64,000 nucleotides of DNA from Pseudomonas wuhanensis. Lineage in GTDB: Bacteria > Pseudomonadota > Gammaproteobacteria > Pseudomonadales > Pseudomonadaceae. Numbering within the stretch: the stretch's first letter is position 1; the number at the start of each line of letters is the position of its first letter. Made by a program: the position numbers and the translations under genes. The notes under the pieces are model-generated. The model saw only the letters and a program-made list of their open reading frames with translations, was not told where the DNA came from and searched no databases. The stretch lies in contig NZ_CP117430.1 of the NCBI RefSeq assembly GCF_030687395.1, positions 4,774,001-4,838,000 of the forward strand. Reading direction: 5' to 3'. Positions 8,643 through 18,808 of this stretch are shown piece by piece.

Positions 8643-10001
8643 TTAACCGCCCGGCGCCGGGGCGAAGATCGAGGCGAGATGGTTTTCGCTGGCGCCCATG
8701 CCGATGTTGTCGTTCAAACCCTGGCGCAGGTACATCGTCATGGCCGGTTGCAGATTGATCGCGGTGTCGGTTTCCCGGTCACCGCCAGGCACATAGGCGC
8801 CGACGCTGATCAGGTCGCGGCTCTGCTGATAGCGCGACCAGTATTGCTTGAACATCTGCGCGTGATTCATGTGCTTGATGCCGACCACCGACGGCATCAC
8901 CCGACTGATGGACGCTTCGATATCGATGGCGGGGTAATGCCCTTCCTCGGCCAGACGCCGGGATAGCACGATGTGCCCGTCGAGCACGCCCCGCGCCGAG
9001 TCGGCGATCGGGTCTTGCTGATCGTCGCCTTCGGACAATACGGTGTAAAACGCAGTGATCGAACCGCCACCCTTTTCGGCGTTACCGGCCCGCTCCACCA
9101 GTTTCGGCAACTTGGCGAACACCGACGGCGGATAGCCCTTGGTCGCTGGCGGCTCGCCGATGGCCAGGGCGATTTCCCGCTGGGCCTGGGCGAAACGGGT
9201 CAGGGAATCCATCAGCAACAGGACATTCTTGCCCTTGTCGCGGAAGTACTCGGCGATTCGCGTGCAGTACATGGCCGCGCGCAGACGCATCAGCGGCGCA
9301 TCATCCGCCGGCGACGCCACCACCACCGAACGCTTGAGCCCTTCTTCACCGAGGATGTGCTCGATGAATTCTTTAACTTCCCGACCCCGCTCACCGATCA
9401 GTCCGACGACGATAATGTCGGCCTCGGTAAAGCGGGTCATCATGCCCAGCAGCACACTCTTGCCCACGCCGGTACCGGCGAACAGCCCGAGTCGCTGACC
9501 GCGACCGACTGTCAACAAACCGTTGATGCAGCGAATGCCCACGTCCAGCGGCTCGCTGATCGGCTCGCGCTTGAGCGGGTTGATGGTCGGGCCGTCCATC
9601 GGCACCCAGTCTTCAGCCTTCATCCCGCCCTTGCCATCCAGCGCACGGCCGGCGCCATCGAGCACCCGCCCGAGCATGCTCATCCCCATGGGCAGACGAC
9701 CGGTATCGGCCAAGGGAACCACGCGGGCACCAGGGGCGATGCCGGCGACGCTGCCGACCGGCATCAGAAAAACCTTGCTGCCAGAGAAGCCCATGACCTC
9801 GGCTTCGACCTGCACCGGGTGATAGCTGTCGTCATTGATGACCATGCAACGGCTGCCCATGGCGGCGCGTAAGCCTTCGGCTTCGAGGGTCAGGCCGACC
9901 ATGCGCAACAGGCGGCCTTCGAGGATTGGCGCGCCGGCAAGCGCAGTGGCCTCAGCATAGCTACCGAGGCGCTTGGCGAAGCTGGTGCGATCAAGGCGCA
10001 T
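8643..10001 (-). CDS. fliI: Flagellum-specific ATPase FliI
   Basis: FliI is the hexameric F1-beta-like ATPase that energises flagellar protein export. The product has Walker A at [11 protein letters not shown], Walker B around [25 protein letters not shown] (split in the protein as [10 protein letters not shown] and [11 protein letters not shown]), and the type III ATPase signature [17 protein letters not shown] chose the ATG giving [12 protein letters not shown] (452 residues), which matches the P. aeruginosa start as I recall it; an in-frame ATG three codons upstream (10010) has no ribosome site. The gene overlaps the end of fliH. Confidence 0.97.
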   Translation of the reverse strand: MRLDRTSFAKRLGSYAEATALAGAPILEGRLLRMVGLTLEAEGLRAAMGSRCMVINDDSYHPVQVEAEVMGFSGSKVFLMPVGSVAGIAPGARVVPLADTGRLPMGMSMLGRVLDGAGRALDGKGGMKAEDWVPMDGPTINPLKREPISEPLDVGIRCINGLLTVGRGQRLGLFAGTGVGKSVLLGMMTRFTEADIIVVGLIGERGREVKEFIEHILGEEGLKRSVVVASPADDAPLMRLRAAMYCTRIAEYFRDKGKNVLLLMDSLTRFAQAQREIALAIGEPPATKGYPPSVFAKLPKLVERAGNAEKGGGSITAFYTVLSEGDDQQDPIADSARGVLDGHIVLSRRLAEEGHYPAIDIEASISRVMPSVVGIKHMNHAQMFKQYWSRYQQSRDLISVGAYVPGGDRETDTAINLQPAMTMYLRQGLNDNIGMGASENHLASIFAPAPGG

Positions 10002-10800
10002 CGGGATCATCCAACGCCGGCCCGACCGGAGCGACCGCAGGCTTTTCGTCGATCGGCAGCTCCAGGCTCAGGTCCGGCGCGGCCGGGTGTAGCGCCTGAT
10101 CGTGCAATTGATCGAACAGCTTGGCCATGACTTGGGTAATACGGGTTTCGATGGTGGCGTCGATGCGACTGTGCTCGGTCTCGACCCGGCAACCGCCCGG
10201 CAACAAGGACTCGTCCTCGACGATGCGCCAGGTTTCCTCATGGCGCTCGCGCAGGGCTTTGACCTGTTCGAAATCCTGCGGGTTGACGTACAGCCGCACG
10301 TTGCCCACGCCCAGCGGCAAGAGCTTGAGCGCTTCACGCATGACGTGTTCGATCTGCGTCGAGTCGATGGCCAGTTCGCGCTGAATCACTTGTTTGGTGA
10401 TGTGCTGCACGAGGTCGACCAGCGACTTTTCGATCTGGGTGTCCTGCTCGGCAATCGGCTCGAACAGGTTGGCCATCAGCTGTTCCAGGCCAGCGATCTT
10501 GGCCGTCAGGGCCACTTCGGCTTCCTGACGGACCTTGAGCGTGGTGCTGTGGAAACCTTCTTTCTCGCCAACGGCGAAGCCTTCGTTGTAGGCTTCCTGG
10601 CGAATGCTTTCGAGCTCTTCGAGCGTCAGTGGCTGGACTTCTTCCAGCGGCACTTCTTCCATTTCCGGCGGTTCGGGCTCTGGCTCCGGCTCGGGTTCCG
10701 GCACAAACGGGTCGAAACTGGGCAGCGACCAGATGTCGAAACCACCGACGTCCTTGGCACGGATCAGGTCGGTATTGGACTCATCATGTTTGGACGACAT
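9991..10800 (-). CDS. fliH: Flagellar assembly protein FliH
   Basis: FliH binds and regulates the FliI ATPase and ties it to FliN at the C-ring. The 269-residue product has an N-terminal tail with a Pro-Glu run ([18 protein letters not shown], about residues 32-49), a long helical middle section and a C-terminal FliH/V-ATPase-E-like domain (about 120-235). The coding repeat that makes the PE run is a simple hexamer-type repeat and may vary in length between strains. It overlaps fliI and follows fliG by 7 bases. Confidence 0.95.
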   Translation of the reverse strand: MSSKHDESNTDLIRAKDVGGFDIWSLPSFDPFVPEPEPEPEPEPPEMEEVPLEEVQPLTLEELESIRQEAYNEGFAVGEKEGFHSTTLKVRQEAEVALTAKIAGLEQLMANLFEPIAEQDTQIEKSLVDLVQHITKQVIQRELAIDSTQIEHVMREALKLLPLGVGNVRLYVNPQDFEQVKALRERHEETWRIVEDESLLPGGCRVETEHSRIDATIETRITQVMAKLFDQLHDQALHPAAPDLSLELPIDEKPAVAPVGPALDDPDAP

Positions 10801-10807
10801 AGTGACC

Positions 10808-11827
10808 TTAGATCATCTCTTCGCCGCCCTTCCCGCCGAGAACGATTTCTCCGGCTTCGGCCATACGGCGGGCAATGGTGAGGATTTCTTTCTGCGCGGT
10901 TTCCACGTCGCTGACGCGCACCGGGCCTTTGGCCTCGAGGTCGTCGCGCAACAGTTCGGCCGCCCGTTTGGACATGTTCTTGAAGATCTTCTCTTTGACG
11001 CCTTCGTCCGAACCCTTGAGCGCCAGTACCAGCACGTCGGAGGACACTTCGCGCAGCAACGCCTGAATGCCGCGGTCGTCGACATCGGACAGGTTGTTGA
11101 ACACGAACATGAGGTCTTCGATCTGACCGGACAGGTCTTCGTCGACTTCGCGGATCGAGTCCATCAGCTGACCTTCGATCGAGCTGTCGAGGAAGTTCAT
11201 GATGTCGGCCGCGCGCTTGATGCCACCCAGGGTGGTGCGCGAGGCATTCGAGTTGCCGGAGAACTGCTTCTCGAGAATCTGGTTGAGTTCTTTCAGGGCC
11301 GCCGGCTGCACGGTGTTCAACGAGGACACTCGCAGGATGATGTCCAACCGGACCTTGTGGTCGAAGTTGCCCAGCACTTCACCGGCCTGGTCCGGGTCGA
11401 GGTACGCCACCACGATTGCCTGGATCTGCGGGTGCTCGTAACGGATCACGTCGGCAACGGCGCGCGGCTCCATCCACTTCAGGCTGTCGAGGCCGCTGGT
11501 GTTGCCGCCCAGCAGGATCCGGTCGATCAGGCCGTTGGCCTTATCTTCGCCCAACGCCTGGGTGAGCATTTTGCGCACGTAGTCATCGGAGCCGACGCCC
11601 AGGCTGGTCTGGTCGCCGACGATGTCGACGAACTCACTCATGACCTGTTCGACCTGCTCGCGGTGCACGTTACCCATCTGGGCCATGGCCACGCCCACAC
11701 GCTGAACCTCTTTGGGCCCCATGTGGCGCAGCACTTGCGCGGCATCCGTAGACCCCAGGGACAGCAGCAGGATAGCGGCTTTATCAACCCGGGACAGTTT
11801 GGCGACAGCGGCTCGGTTATCACTCAT
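10808..11827 (-). CDS. fliG: Flagellar motor switch protein FliG
   Basis: FliG is the upper C-ring protein that contacts the stators and makes torque. The 339-residue product has the three usual armadillo-like domains; family motifs include KAAILLLSLG near the N-terminus, EHPQIQAIVVAYLDP in the middle and, in the torque helix, VDDRGIQALLREV with the conserved Arg/Asp charges. The start overlaps the fliF stop by 8 bases. Confidence 0.98.
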   Translation of the reverse strand: MSDNRAAVAKLSRVDKAAILLLSLGSTDAAQVLRHMGPKEVQRVGVAMAQMGNVHREQVEQVMSEFVDIVGDQTSLGVGSDDYVRKMLTQALGEDKANGLIDRILLGGNTSGLDSLKWMEPRAVADVIRYEHPQIQAIVVAYLDPDQAGEVLGNFDHKVRLDIILRVSSLNTVQPAALKELNQILEKQFSGNSNASRTTLGGIKRAADIMNFLDSSIEGQLMDSIREVDEDLSGQIEDLMFVFNNLSDVDDRGIQALLREVSSDVLVLALKGSDEGVKEKIFKNMSKRAAELLRDDLEAKGPVRVSDVETAQKEILTIARRMAEAGEIVLGGKGGEEMI

Positions 11828-13607
11828 CTGCGTTAATCCACTCTTTCACGACCTGGGCCACGCGACCCGGATCTTCTGCCACCAGACTCTTGATTGCGTT
11901 CAATTGTGCGTCATAGCCTTCGCTTGGGCTCGGCAGCAGGATGCTGGTCGGGCCACCGAGGCTGACGCGATCGTTGGCCAGTTCGCCGTCCAGGCCACCC
12001 ATGCCACCGAGTTCGACGTCGCTGCCCAGGCCTGCGAGTTGCTTGTCTTTGCCGCCACCGGTGATGTTGTTGAGCACCGGACGCAGCACGCCGAATACCA
12101 GCACCAGGATGAACAACACACCCAGCACTTGCTTGACGATGTCCCAAAACCACGGCTGGGAGTAGAACGGAATCTCGGCGATCGCTTCGCCGCGCTCGGC
12201 GGAGAACGGCATGTTGATCACACTGACGCTGTCGCCACGGCTGGCGTCGAAACCGACCGCGTCCTGTACCAGACGGGTGAAGCGCGCCAACTCATCGGCA
12301 CTCCACGGCGCACGGGTGGTTTCGCCGTTGGCCGCGTTGACCTTGACCTGATCATCCACCACCACCGACACCGACAGGCGATTCAATCGACCCTGCTGTT
12401 GCTTGGTGTGGCTGATGGAACGGTCGAGTTCGAAGTTCTTGGTGGATTGTTGACGCTTGTCTGCCGGGTACGGTGCCAGCATCGGCTGGCCGGTGGCCGG
12501 GTCCATGATTTGCTGACCGTTGGCATCGAGCAATGGCTGACCTGGCTGCACCATGCCGGCCGACGCCGTGGCGCCACCCGTAGTTTGCGGCGCCGAGGCA
12601 GGCGATGGCGGCTGGTTGCTCAGCGCACCCGGCACACCTTGCGGGCCATTGCTGGCGGTGCGTTGTTCATTGACCGACTGCTCACTGCGCAACGCCGGCT
12701 GGTCCGGGTTGAACTGCTCGGAAGTCGACTCGACGGCACTGAAATCGACGTCCGCCGAGACTTCAGCTTTATAGCGATCGTTGCCCAACACCGGTTGCAG
12801 GATGTTGTGCACGCGCTGGGTCAGCATGCTTTCCATGCGACGGCTGTAATCGAACTGCTTGCCGGCCATGGTCAGTTCGGAGTTTTCCGCCTGATCCGAC
12901 AGCAGGTTGCCCTTCTGGTCGACAACGGTGATCTGCGACTTGCTCAGTTCGGGAACGCTGGTCGCCACCAGATTGATGATAGCGACGACTTGGCCCGGCT
13001 CCAGCGAGCGACCGGAATAGAGTTCAACCAGAACAGAAGCGCTTGGCTTGCGTTCGTCACGCACGAACACCGAGCTTTTCGGAATCGCCAGGTGCACGCG
13101 GGCACCCTTGACGTTGTTCAGGCTGGAAATGGTTCGGGCCAGTTCGCCTTCGAGGCCGCGCCGATAACGGGTCGCTTCCATGAACTGGCTGGTACCCAGC
13201 CCCTGCTCCTTGTCGAGGATCTCGAAACCGATGTTGCCATCGCTGGGAGTGACACCAGCGCCCGCGAGCTTGAGCCGTGCACGGGACAGGTCATCGGCCT
13301 TGACCAGCAAGGCACCGGAGTTCGGTTCGACGGTGTAGGGGATATCGGCGGCGGCCAGGGTTTCCATGACCTGCTTGGCGTCCAGGCCGGCAAGGCTGCC
13401 GTACAGAGGTCGGTAGTCCGGCTGCTGGGACCACAACACCACGGCAAAACCAATCGCCACGCTCGCTGCCAGGCCGACCAACAGGCCCACCTGACGCAAC
13501 ATGGTCATCTCGGAGAGGTTTTCCAGGAAAGACAACCCGAACAGCGGCGGTTTGCCGTCTATTGGAGTGGCCTTGGCCGGAACATTATCGGCGATTGCTT
13601 CTGCCAT
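11820..13607 (-). CDS. fliF: Flagellar MS-ring protein FliF
   Basis: FliF builds the MS ring in the inner membrane. The 595-residue product has a first transmembrane helix near residues 40-60, the periplasmic ring-building domains (YscJ-like, about 60-240, with LYGSLAGLDAKQVMETL), an unconserved Pro/Gln/Ala-rich loop (about 320-400), a second transmembrane helix near 485-505 (VLGVLFILVLVFGVLRPVL) and the C-terminal FliG-binding tail ending VKEWINADE. Length is typical. Confidence 0.98.
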   Translation of the reverse strand: MAEAIADNVPAKATPIDGKPPLFGLSFLENLSEMTMLRQVGLLVGLAASVAIGFAVVLWSQQPDYRPLYGSLAGLDAKQVMETLAAADIPYTVEPNSGALLVKADDLSRARLKLAGAGVTPSDGNIGFEILDKEQGLGTSQFMEATRYRRGLEGELARTISSLNNVKGARVHLAIPKSSVFVRDERKPSASVLVELYSGRSLEPGQVVAIINLVATSVPELSKSQITVVDQKGNLLSDQAENSELTMAGKQFDYSRRMESMLTQRVHNILQPVLGNDRYKAEVSADVDFSAVESTSEQFNPDQPALRSEQSVNEQRTASNGPQGVPGALSNQPPSPASAPQTTGGATASAGMVQPGQPLLDANGQQIMDPATGQPMLAPYPADKRQQSTKNFELDRSISHTKQQQGRLNRLSVSVVVDDQVKVNAANGETTRAPWSADELARFTRLVQDAVGFDASRGDSVSVINMPFSAERGEAIAEIPFYSQPWFWDIVKQVLGVLFILVLVFGVLRPVLNNITGGGKDKQLAGLGSDVELGGMGGLDGELANDRVSLGGPTSILLPSPSEGYDAQLNAIKSLVAEDPGRVAQVVKEWINADE

Positions 13608-13622
13608 GACTCAATCTCGTCC

Positions 13623-13952
13623 TTAAACCGGCATCTGCATGATGTCTTGGTATGCCTGAACCAGCTTGTTACGCACTTGGGTCAACGCCTGAAAAGACAC
13701 GCTGGCCTTCTGTGAGGAAATCATCACGTCCGTCAGGTCGACGCCGCTTTTACCGATCTCGAAAGCACTGGCCAACTGACTGGACGCCTGCTGGGTGTCG
13801 TTCACTTTATTGACGGCCTGACCGAGCATGTCGGAAAAGCTGCTGCCACCCAATTCAGGAACTGCGGCAGTCGATTTCGGCACAGACATCGCATCCATTT
13901 GCATGGAGCGCATATCCAGCATCAACCGATTGAATTCAATACCTTGGCTCAT
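13623..13952 (-). CDS. fliE: Flagellar hook-basal body complex protein FliE
   Basis: FliE is the first exported rod protein and the adaptor between MS ring and rod. I chose the ATG giving [12 protein letters not shown] (109 residues): it has GAGAG upstream, and the longer reading to 14009 would add an atypical basic tail. The C-terminal half shows the family pattern ([19 protein letters not shown] and [18 protein letters not shown]). It is the first gene of fliEFGHIJ and lies behind a near-perfect sigma-54 promoter at 14030-14045. Confidence 0.95.
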   Translation of the reverse strand: MSQGIEFNRLMLDMRSMQMDAMSVPKSTAAVPELGGSSFSDMLGQAVNKVNDTQQASSQLASAFEIGKSGVDLTDVMISSQKASVSFQALTQVRNKLVQAYQDIMQMPV

Positions 13953-14029
13953 GGTTTCTCTCTTTGACGAAGCTACGTCTTTGGCTACCCGCAATTTTTT
14001 GACACTCACTCGGCGGGTAGTGAGGTGTT

Positions 14030-14045
14030 AGCAACAAGGGTGCCA
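14030..14045 (-). promoter_or_regulatory. Sigma-54 promoter for fliEFGHIJ
   Basis: The minus strand reads TGGCAC-CCTTG-TTGCT, a full match to TGGCAC-N5-TTGCW with GG-N10-GC spacing, 78 bases before the fliE ATG. In P. aeruginosa this operon belongs to the FleR-dependent class; the same is inferred here because fleR lies directly upstream. Confidence 0.9.
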
Positions 14046-14132
14046 GCTCTGTGGCCACTCTGAACAAAAGCCAATTCCGGGCTTCGCTCAACCACGAACC
14101 CACATTTGGATCGGTGTTGCTTGCGTCAACTT

Positions 14133-15527
14133 TCAGGTGGCGAACAAGTACGCTTCCACATCCATTCCGGCGTCGCGCATCTGCGCCAGCTTGTAGCGCA
14201 AGGTGCGCGGGCTGATACCCAGCCGCTCGGCGGCTTCTTTGCGACGGCCGCGCTCAGAGCGCAAAGTGTCGATGATCATCTGGAATTCACGGCGCCGCAG
14301 GTCATCGCCGAGGGCGCCCGCCGATTCGGCTTCGACTTCCACAGAACGTGTGGGCGTCAGCGCCAATGTCGGTAACGGCGCACACGCCACAGGCCCGGCC
14401 AGGCAAAAATCCTGCGGCTGGATCAATCCGCCCTGCTGCAGAATCAAGGCACGCTGGATCGCGTTATCCAGTTCACGCACGTTACCCGGCCACGGATAAC
14501 CGATCAGGCACGCCTGCGCCTCAGGCGAGAGCTTCGCAGCGGCATGCTTCATTTTATTGACGTGTTTGGCCAGCAGTCGCTCAGCCAGCGGCAGGATGTC
14601 GGCGGTGCGCTCGCGCAGCGGACGCCAGGCCAGCGGGAACACCGACAGGCGATAGTAAAGGTCTTCACGAAAACGCCCCGCCGCCACTTCAGCGGCCAGG
14701 TCACGGTTGGTGGTGGCGACCACCCGGATGTCCAGCGTGATCGCCTTGCGTGCGCCGACTCGCTCGACTTCACGCTCCTGCAATACCCGCAGTAATTTGG
14801 CTTGAAGGCCGAGGGGCATTTCGGAGATTTCATCGAGCAGGATCGTCCCGCCATCGGCCTGCTCGAACTTGCCGGCCTGCGCCGCAATGGCGCCGGTGAA
14901 TGATCCCTTTTCGTGACCGAACAAGGTAGCCTCGAGCATGTTGTCCGGGATTGCTGCGCAGTTGATCGCAATGAATGGCTGACTGGCGCGATGGGAGTGC
15001 TGATGGATGTAACGTGCCAGCACTTCCTTGCCGGTCCCGGACTCACCGGAGATCAGCACCGTGGAGTCACTGCGCGCCACCCGTGCTGCCAATTCCAGCA
15101 ATTGCGCACTCGCCGGCTCGAACGCCACAGGCCCCTCGCTCTCGGTCGCGCCGAGATTGCCCAGTGCGTGACGCGCCACCAGATCGAGCAAGGCTTTGGG
15201 CTCGAACGGCTTGACCAGATAATCCGCCGCACCCTGACGCATGGCGTCGACCGCGCGCTCGACCGCACCGTGAGCGGTCATCAGCAGCACCGGCAGCTGG
15301 GGCTGACGAGTCCGCAGCAATCCCAGCAGTTGATGACCATCCATGCCCGGCATGTTGACGTCACTGAGCACCAGGTTAAACACCTCGGCACCGACAGCCT
15401 CCAGCGCCTCTTCCGCTGAACCGACCGCCGTGTAATCGTGCCCGGCAAGCAATAGCGTATCGGCCAATGCTTCCCGTAGCGCGCGGTCATCCTCGACCAG
15501 TAAAACCTTGATGGCCATGTCCTTCAC
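14133..15527 (-). CDS. fleR: Sigma-54 dependent response regulator FleR
   Basis: FleR is the response regulator that, when phosphorylated by FleS, activates RpoN promoters for basal body and hook genes. Domains: receiver (LLVEDDRAL, Asp in LVLSDVNMPGMDG, Lys in YLVKPFEP), AAA+ domain with Walker A GESGTGKE and the sigma-54 contact loop GSFTGA (Ser in place of the more usual Ala, common in NtrC-type proteins), and a C-terminal Fis-type helix-turn-helix (KEAAERLGISPRTLRYKL). Two starts are possible: GTG at 15527 with GGAG upstream, overlapping the fleS stop, or ATG at 15518 giving MAIKVLLVEDD, closer to the P. aeruginosa protein. Confidence 0.96.
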   Translation of the reverse strand: MKDMAIKVLLVEDDRALREALADTLLLAGHDYTAVGSAEEALEAVGAEVFNLVLSDVNMPGMDGHQLLGLLRTRQPQLPVLLMTAHGAVERAVDAMRQGAADYLVKPFEPKALLDLVARHALGNLGATESEGPVAFEPASAQLLELAARVARSDSTVLISGESGTGKEVLARYIHQHSHRASQPFIAINCAAIPDNMLEATLFGHEKGSFTGAIAAQAGKFEQADGGTILLDEISEMPLGLQAKLLRVLQEREVERVGARKAITLDIRVVATTNRDLAAEVAAGRFREDLYYRLSVFPLAWRPLRERTADILPLAERLLAKHVNKMKHAAAKLSPEAQACLIGYPWPGNVRELDNAIQRALILQQGGLIQPQDFCLAGPVACAPLPTLALTPTRSVEVEAESAGALGDDLRRREFQMIIDTLRSERGRRKEAAERLGISPRTLRYKLAQMRDAGMDVEAYLFAT

Positions 15528-16747
15528 TTCACTCCCTGAGCGCTAGGCTGTTCACCAGAAAAAAGCGGCAAGATCACCTGCGCGCAAGTGCCGCGCCCCG
15601 GCCGCGAACGCAACTGCAATTCTCCCTGATGAGCACGGGCGACTGCCTTGACCACGGTCAGGCCCAGGCCGGTGCCGGTGGTTTTAGTGGTGAAAAACGG
15701 CTCGCCCAGTCGCGCCAGTACCTTCGTGTCGATGCCACTGCCGCTGTCGCTGACACACAAGCGCAAATTATTGCCGCGGGTATACAGGTGAACCTTCAAA
15801 CGGACATCGCCGGCACTTGCCTGAATGGCGTTCTCGATCAAATTGAGGATCGCCCCGACCAGCGTGTCGCGATTGCACAGCAACTCACCGACATGACTGT
15901 CGCACTGCCAGCGAATCGGCAGATCCTGAACGTGGGTCAGCGCTGCCGCTTGCAGCGACTGCATCAGCATCTTGGGAGTAACGCGGTCAGTCAGCGGCAG
16001 CTCGCCGCGAGCGAACACCAGCATGTCGCGAACCTGGTGTTCCAGCTCATGCAAACGCTCTTTCAGGCGCCCGGCAAAACGCTGTTGCGTGGCGACTGGC
16101 AACTCCTGCTCAGCCAAATGACTGGCATAGAGCAATGCAGCGGACAACGGCGTGCGAATCTGATGAGCCAACGACGCAACCATGCGACCGAGAGACGACA
16201 GGCGCTCATGACGAGCCAGTTGATCTTGCAGGTGACGGGTTTCAGTCAGGTCGTTGAGCAACACCAACTGACCAGGTTCGGCATCCAGCGAGCGCGTGGC
16301 GATCGACAGGCGCCGACCGTCCTTGAGAGAGATTTCGTGACCGTCGTCTTCGCGCGGCGCAAAGCATCGCGCAATGACCTGCCGCCACAGCTCGCCTTCG
16401 AGGGGCAAGCCGAGCAGCTCACATGCGGCGGGATTGGCTTCACGGACGATGCCTTGGGCGTCGATGACGATGACGCCGCCAGGCAACAGATCGAGGAGAT
16501 TTTGCAGACGGTTGGCCAGGCGTTCTTTTTCCGCCAACTCCTGCATGCGTTGAGCACTGACCACCGCCAGCTCGCCCTTGAGCTCGGTGACCCGGGCTTC
16601 GAGCATGCTGTAGGAATCAGTCAATTGGCTCGACATCTGGTTGAACAGCGCAAACGCCTGCTCAAGGCCAAGCCGGCTTGCCTGCTCTACGGACGACGGT
16701 TGCCCCGAAGCATCTGGGACAGGAGACATCTGGGCGGCTGGGGGCAT
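15524..16747 (-). CDS. fleS: Sensor histidine kinase FleS
   Basis: FleS is the kinase partner of FleR and has no transmembrane helix, so it is cytosolic. The 407-residue product holds a coiled-coil, a PAS domain (about 80-170, GGVIVIDAQGIVREANPAA), a HisKA dimerisation domain with the phospho-acceptor His in SLAHQIRTPLSAALLYA, and an HATPase_c domain with N box (LNLIENAIQA), DSGSGID and TKTTGTGLGLTVVK. It is coupled to fleR by a short overlap and has its own -24/-12 site at 16801-16816. Confidence 0.96.
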   Translation of the reverse strand: MPPAAQMSPVPDASGQPSSVEQASRLGLEQAFALFNQMSSQLTDSYSMLEARVTELKGELAVVSAQRMQELAEKERLANRLQNLLDLLPGGVIVIDAQGIVREANPAACELLGLPLEGELWRQVIARCFAPREDDGHEISLKDGRRLSIATRSLDAEPGQLVLLNDLTETRHLQDQLARHERLSSLGRMVASLAHQIRTPLSAALLYASHLAEQELPVATQQRFAGRLKERLHELEHQVRDMLVFARGELPLTDRVTPKMLMQSLQAAALTHVQDLPIRWQCDSHVGELLCNRDTLVGAILNLIENAIQASAGDVRLKVHLYTRGNNLRLCVSDSGSGIDTKVLARLGEPFFTTKTTGTGLGLTVVKAVARAHQGELQLRSRPGRGTCAQVILPLFSGEQPSAQGVK

Positions 16748-16800
16748 CGTGCTCTCTCGCGTGGTTGACCGTCAGTTAAACGGAACGTTGCGAGGGATGT

Positions 16801-16816
16801 AGCAATACCCGTGCCT
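16801..16816 (-). promoter_or_regulatory. Sigma-54 promoter for fleSR
   Basis: The minus strand reads AGGCAC-GGGTA-TTGCT: exact GG-N10-GC spacing and a single mismatch, 54 bases before the fleS ATG. FleQ, encoded directly upstream, is the known RpoN activator of fleSR in P. aeruginosa. Confidence 0.85.
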
Positions 16817-16857
16817 AAAAAAAACCGCCTATAAATGAAGGAGTTGAAAAACAGGCG
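16817..16857 (-). terminator. Possible rho-independent terminator after fleQ
   Basis: Just past the fleQ stop the minus strand shows CGCCT...AGGCG (5-bp stem, long AT-rich loop) followed by GTTTTTTTT. The stem is short, so strength is doubtful, but the U-tract and position fit. The U-tract abuts the fleS promoter. Confidence 0.45.
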
Positions 16858-18333
16858 TCAATCATCCGCCTGTTCATCACCGTCACGACGACTCATGCCG
16901 TACTTGCGCATCTTCTCCACCAGCGTGGTGCGACGAATCCGCAGCCGTTCTGCCGCCCGCGCCACGATGCCATTGGCGTCATCCAGCGCCTGCTGAATCA
17001 GCCCTTGCTCCAGACCGCCGAGGTAGTCCTTCAGGTCCAGGCCTTCCGGCGGCAACAGGGCATTGGCGGTGAAGTCCGGGGTATGACCGTTGATGGCCAC
17101 CCGCTCTTCAAGATCGCTGCGCAAGCTGTCAACCATCTGCTCGTCTTCGTCATCGACGTAGCGGAATTTCTTCGGCAACTCGACCACGCCGATCACCCCG
17201 TACGGGTGCATGATCGCCATGCGCTCCACCAGGTTGGCGAGCTCGCGAACGTTGCCCGGCCAGCCATGACGACACAGCGACATGATCGCCGCCGAATTGA
17301 AACGGATCGAACCGCGCTTCTCGTGCTCCATGCGCGAGATCAACTCGTTCATCAGCAGCGGGATATCTTCGACGCGTTCGCGCAATGGCGCCATCTCGAT
17401 CGGGAACACGTTCAAGCGATAGTAGAGGTCTTCGCGGAAAGTGCCGATCTCGATCATGCTTTCGAGATTCTTGTGGGTCGCCGCAATGATCCGCACATCG
17501 ACGCTTTGGGTCTTGTTGCTGCCCACGCGTTCGAAGGTGCGCTCCTGCAAGACGCGCAGCAGCTTGACCTGCATCGGCAGTGGCATGTCGCCGATTTCGT
17601 CGAGGAACAGCGTACCGCCGTTGGCCAGCTCGAAACGCCCGGCACGGCTGGTGATCGCCCCGGTGAAAGCACCCTTCTCGTGGCCGAACAATTCGCTTTC
17701 CAGCAGCTCGGCCGGAATCGCCCCGCAGTTGACCGGAACGAACGGCGCGTCACGACGCTTGGAGTGGTAGTGCAGATTGCGCGCGACCACTTCCTTGCCG
17801 GTTCCGGATTCACCGAGGATCAACACGCTGGCGTCGGTGTCGGCGACTTGCTGCATCATCTGACGGACGTGTTGAATCGCCCGGCTGGTGCCGACGAGGC
17901 TGCGGAAAAGATTGGGTTCACGGTGACGACCGCGCTCACGGGCCTGGTCGTACATCTCGCGATAGACCTGGGCACGGTGCAGCGAATCGAGCAATTTACT
18001 GTAGCTGGGTGGCATTTCGAGGGTCGAAAGCACTCGGCGACGCTGGTCTTCCGGCAAGTCAATGGAAGAATTATCGCCCATTAACAAAACTGGAAGGAAC
18101 TCATCCCAGGTTGAGAGTGTCTTTAACAGGCCCAAAAGTGCACCAGGAGCATTTACCGTCCCGATGAGGACACAGATTACTTCACGACTTGATGACAAAG
18201 AGCCGACCGCCTGCTGCCAGTCATGGCTGCCACAGGGTAAATTTTCTTCGCCGAGAAAATTTAAAATCACCGCCAAATCGCGGCGGCGGACGCTATCGTC
18301 ATCAATCAGCAGAATTTTGGTTTCACGCCACAT
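16858..18333 (-). CDS. fleQ: Flagellar master regulator and c-di-GMP sensor FleQ
   Basis: FleQ is the top activator of flagellar genes with RpoN and a c-di-GMP-responsive regulator of exopolysaccharide genes. The 491-residue product has a receiver-like FleQ domain (1-120) lacking the phospho-acceptor Asp (the strand reads VICVLIGTV), AAA+ domain with Walker A at residues 174-181 (GESGTGKE) and GAFTGA at 220-225, and a C-terminal Fis-type helix-turn-helix ([23 protein letters not shown]). The R144 region ([10 protein letters not shown]) implicated in c-di-GMP binding is conserved. It is nearly collinear with P. aeruginosa FleQ as I recall it. Confidence 0.98.
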   Translation of the reverse strand: MWRETKILLIDDDSVRRRDLAVILNFLGEENLPCGSHDWQQAVGSLSSSREVICVLIGTVNAPGALLGLLKTLSTWDEFLPVLLMGDNSSIDLPEDQRRRVLSTLEMPPSYSKLLDSLHRAQVYREMYDQARERGRHREPNLFRSLVGTSRAIQHVRQMMQQVADTDASVLILGESGTGKEVVARNLHYHSKRRDAPFVPVNCGAIPAELLESELFGHEKGAFTGAITSRAGRFELANGGTLFLDEIGDMPLPMQVKLLRVLQERTFERVGSNKTQSVDVRIIAATHKNLESMIEIGTFREDLYYRLNVFPIEMAPLRERVEDIPLLMNELISRMEHEKRGSIRFNSAAIMSLCRHGWPGNVRELANLVERMAIMHPYGVIGVVELPKKFRYVDDEDEQMVDSLRSDLEERVAINGHTPDFTANALLPPEGLDLKDYLGGLEQGLIQQALDDANGIVARAAERLRIRRTTLVEKMRKYGMSRRDGDEQADD

Positions 18334-18501
18334 GCAATAGCAACTTCCCTAGTCAACTCAATGCCCAAAATGAGGGGCAAGCTAGACGCTTGCAGACACG
18401 TTATGCCTGTAGACGCCTGAAATCTGGAACCAGCCACTAGTTAAGTCAAAAAACCGTGCACAGTCAAATTTATGGCGCACTATGTTTGGATTAACTGGGG
18501 G

Positions 18502-18798
18502 TTAACCAAACAGATGGTAAACCTTTGCCGCGCTCTGCGCTTGGTGGATCTGCGACATCTCGTCGACTATCGCCTGGCGCTCCCCCGTCGCCGCCTCCAG
18601 AAGCTGTTTATACACCCCCAGCAACTCCTCAAGGTTGTCGCGCAACGCGGCCTCGTCCACCGAAGCTTCACTCAAGACGTCTTCCATGCAGGAACGGCAA
18701 GCCAGGTCCAATTCACCAATGGCTTCCCAGTTGCGCTCGGCCAATGCCCCGACGAGGGCATCGCGGGTTTGTTCGATTCGCCGCAAGACAAGACTCAT
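18502..18798 (-). CDS. fliT: FliT-like flagellar chaperone (also called FliS' or FleP)
   Basis: This small, wholly helical, acidic 98-residue protein follows fliS and precedes fleQ, the place of the FliT-like gene (fliS'/fleP) in Pseudomonas. FliT-type proteins are export chaperones for the cap protein FliD. I chose the ATG giving MSLVLRRIEQTRDALV because AAGGAGATCACC lies directly before it; the longer reading has no such site. The sequence itself shows only helices and two Cys (CRSCMED), so the call depends on position. Confidence 0.8.
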   Translation of the reverse strand: MSLVLRRIEQTRDALVGALAERNWEAIGELDLACRSCMEDVLSEASVDEAALRDNLEELLGVYKQLLEAATGERQAIVDEMSQIHQAQSAAKVYHLFG

Positions 18799-18808
18799 GG
18801 TGATCTCC

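Noticed and set aside
11712..13715. 667-residue plus-strand open frame opposite fliF
   Set aside because: Same low-complexity antisense composition; fliF on the other strand is certain.
18473..18505. Imperfect hairpin TTTGGTTAAC / GTTAATCCAAA at the fliT stop
   Set aside because: Bulged stem with no T-run; not good enough to call a terminator.
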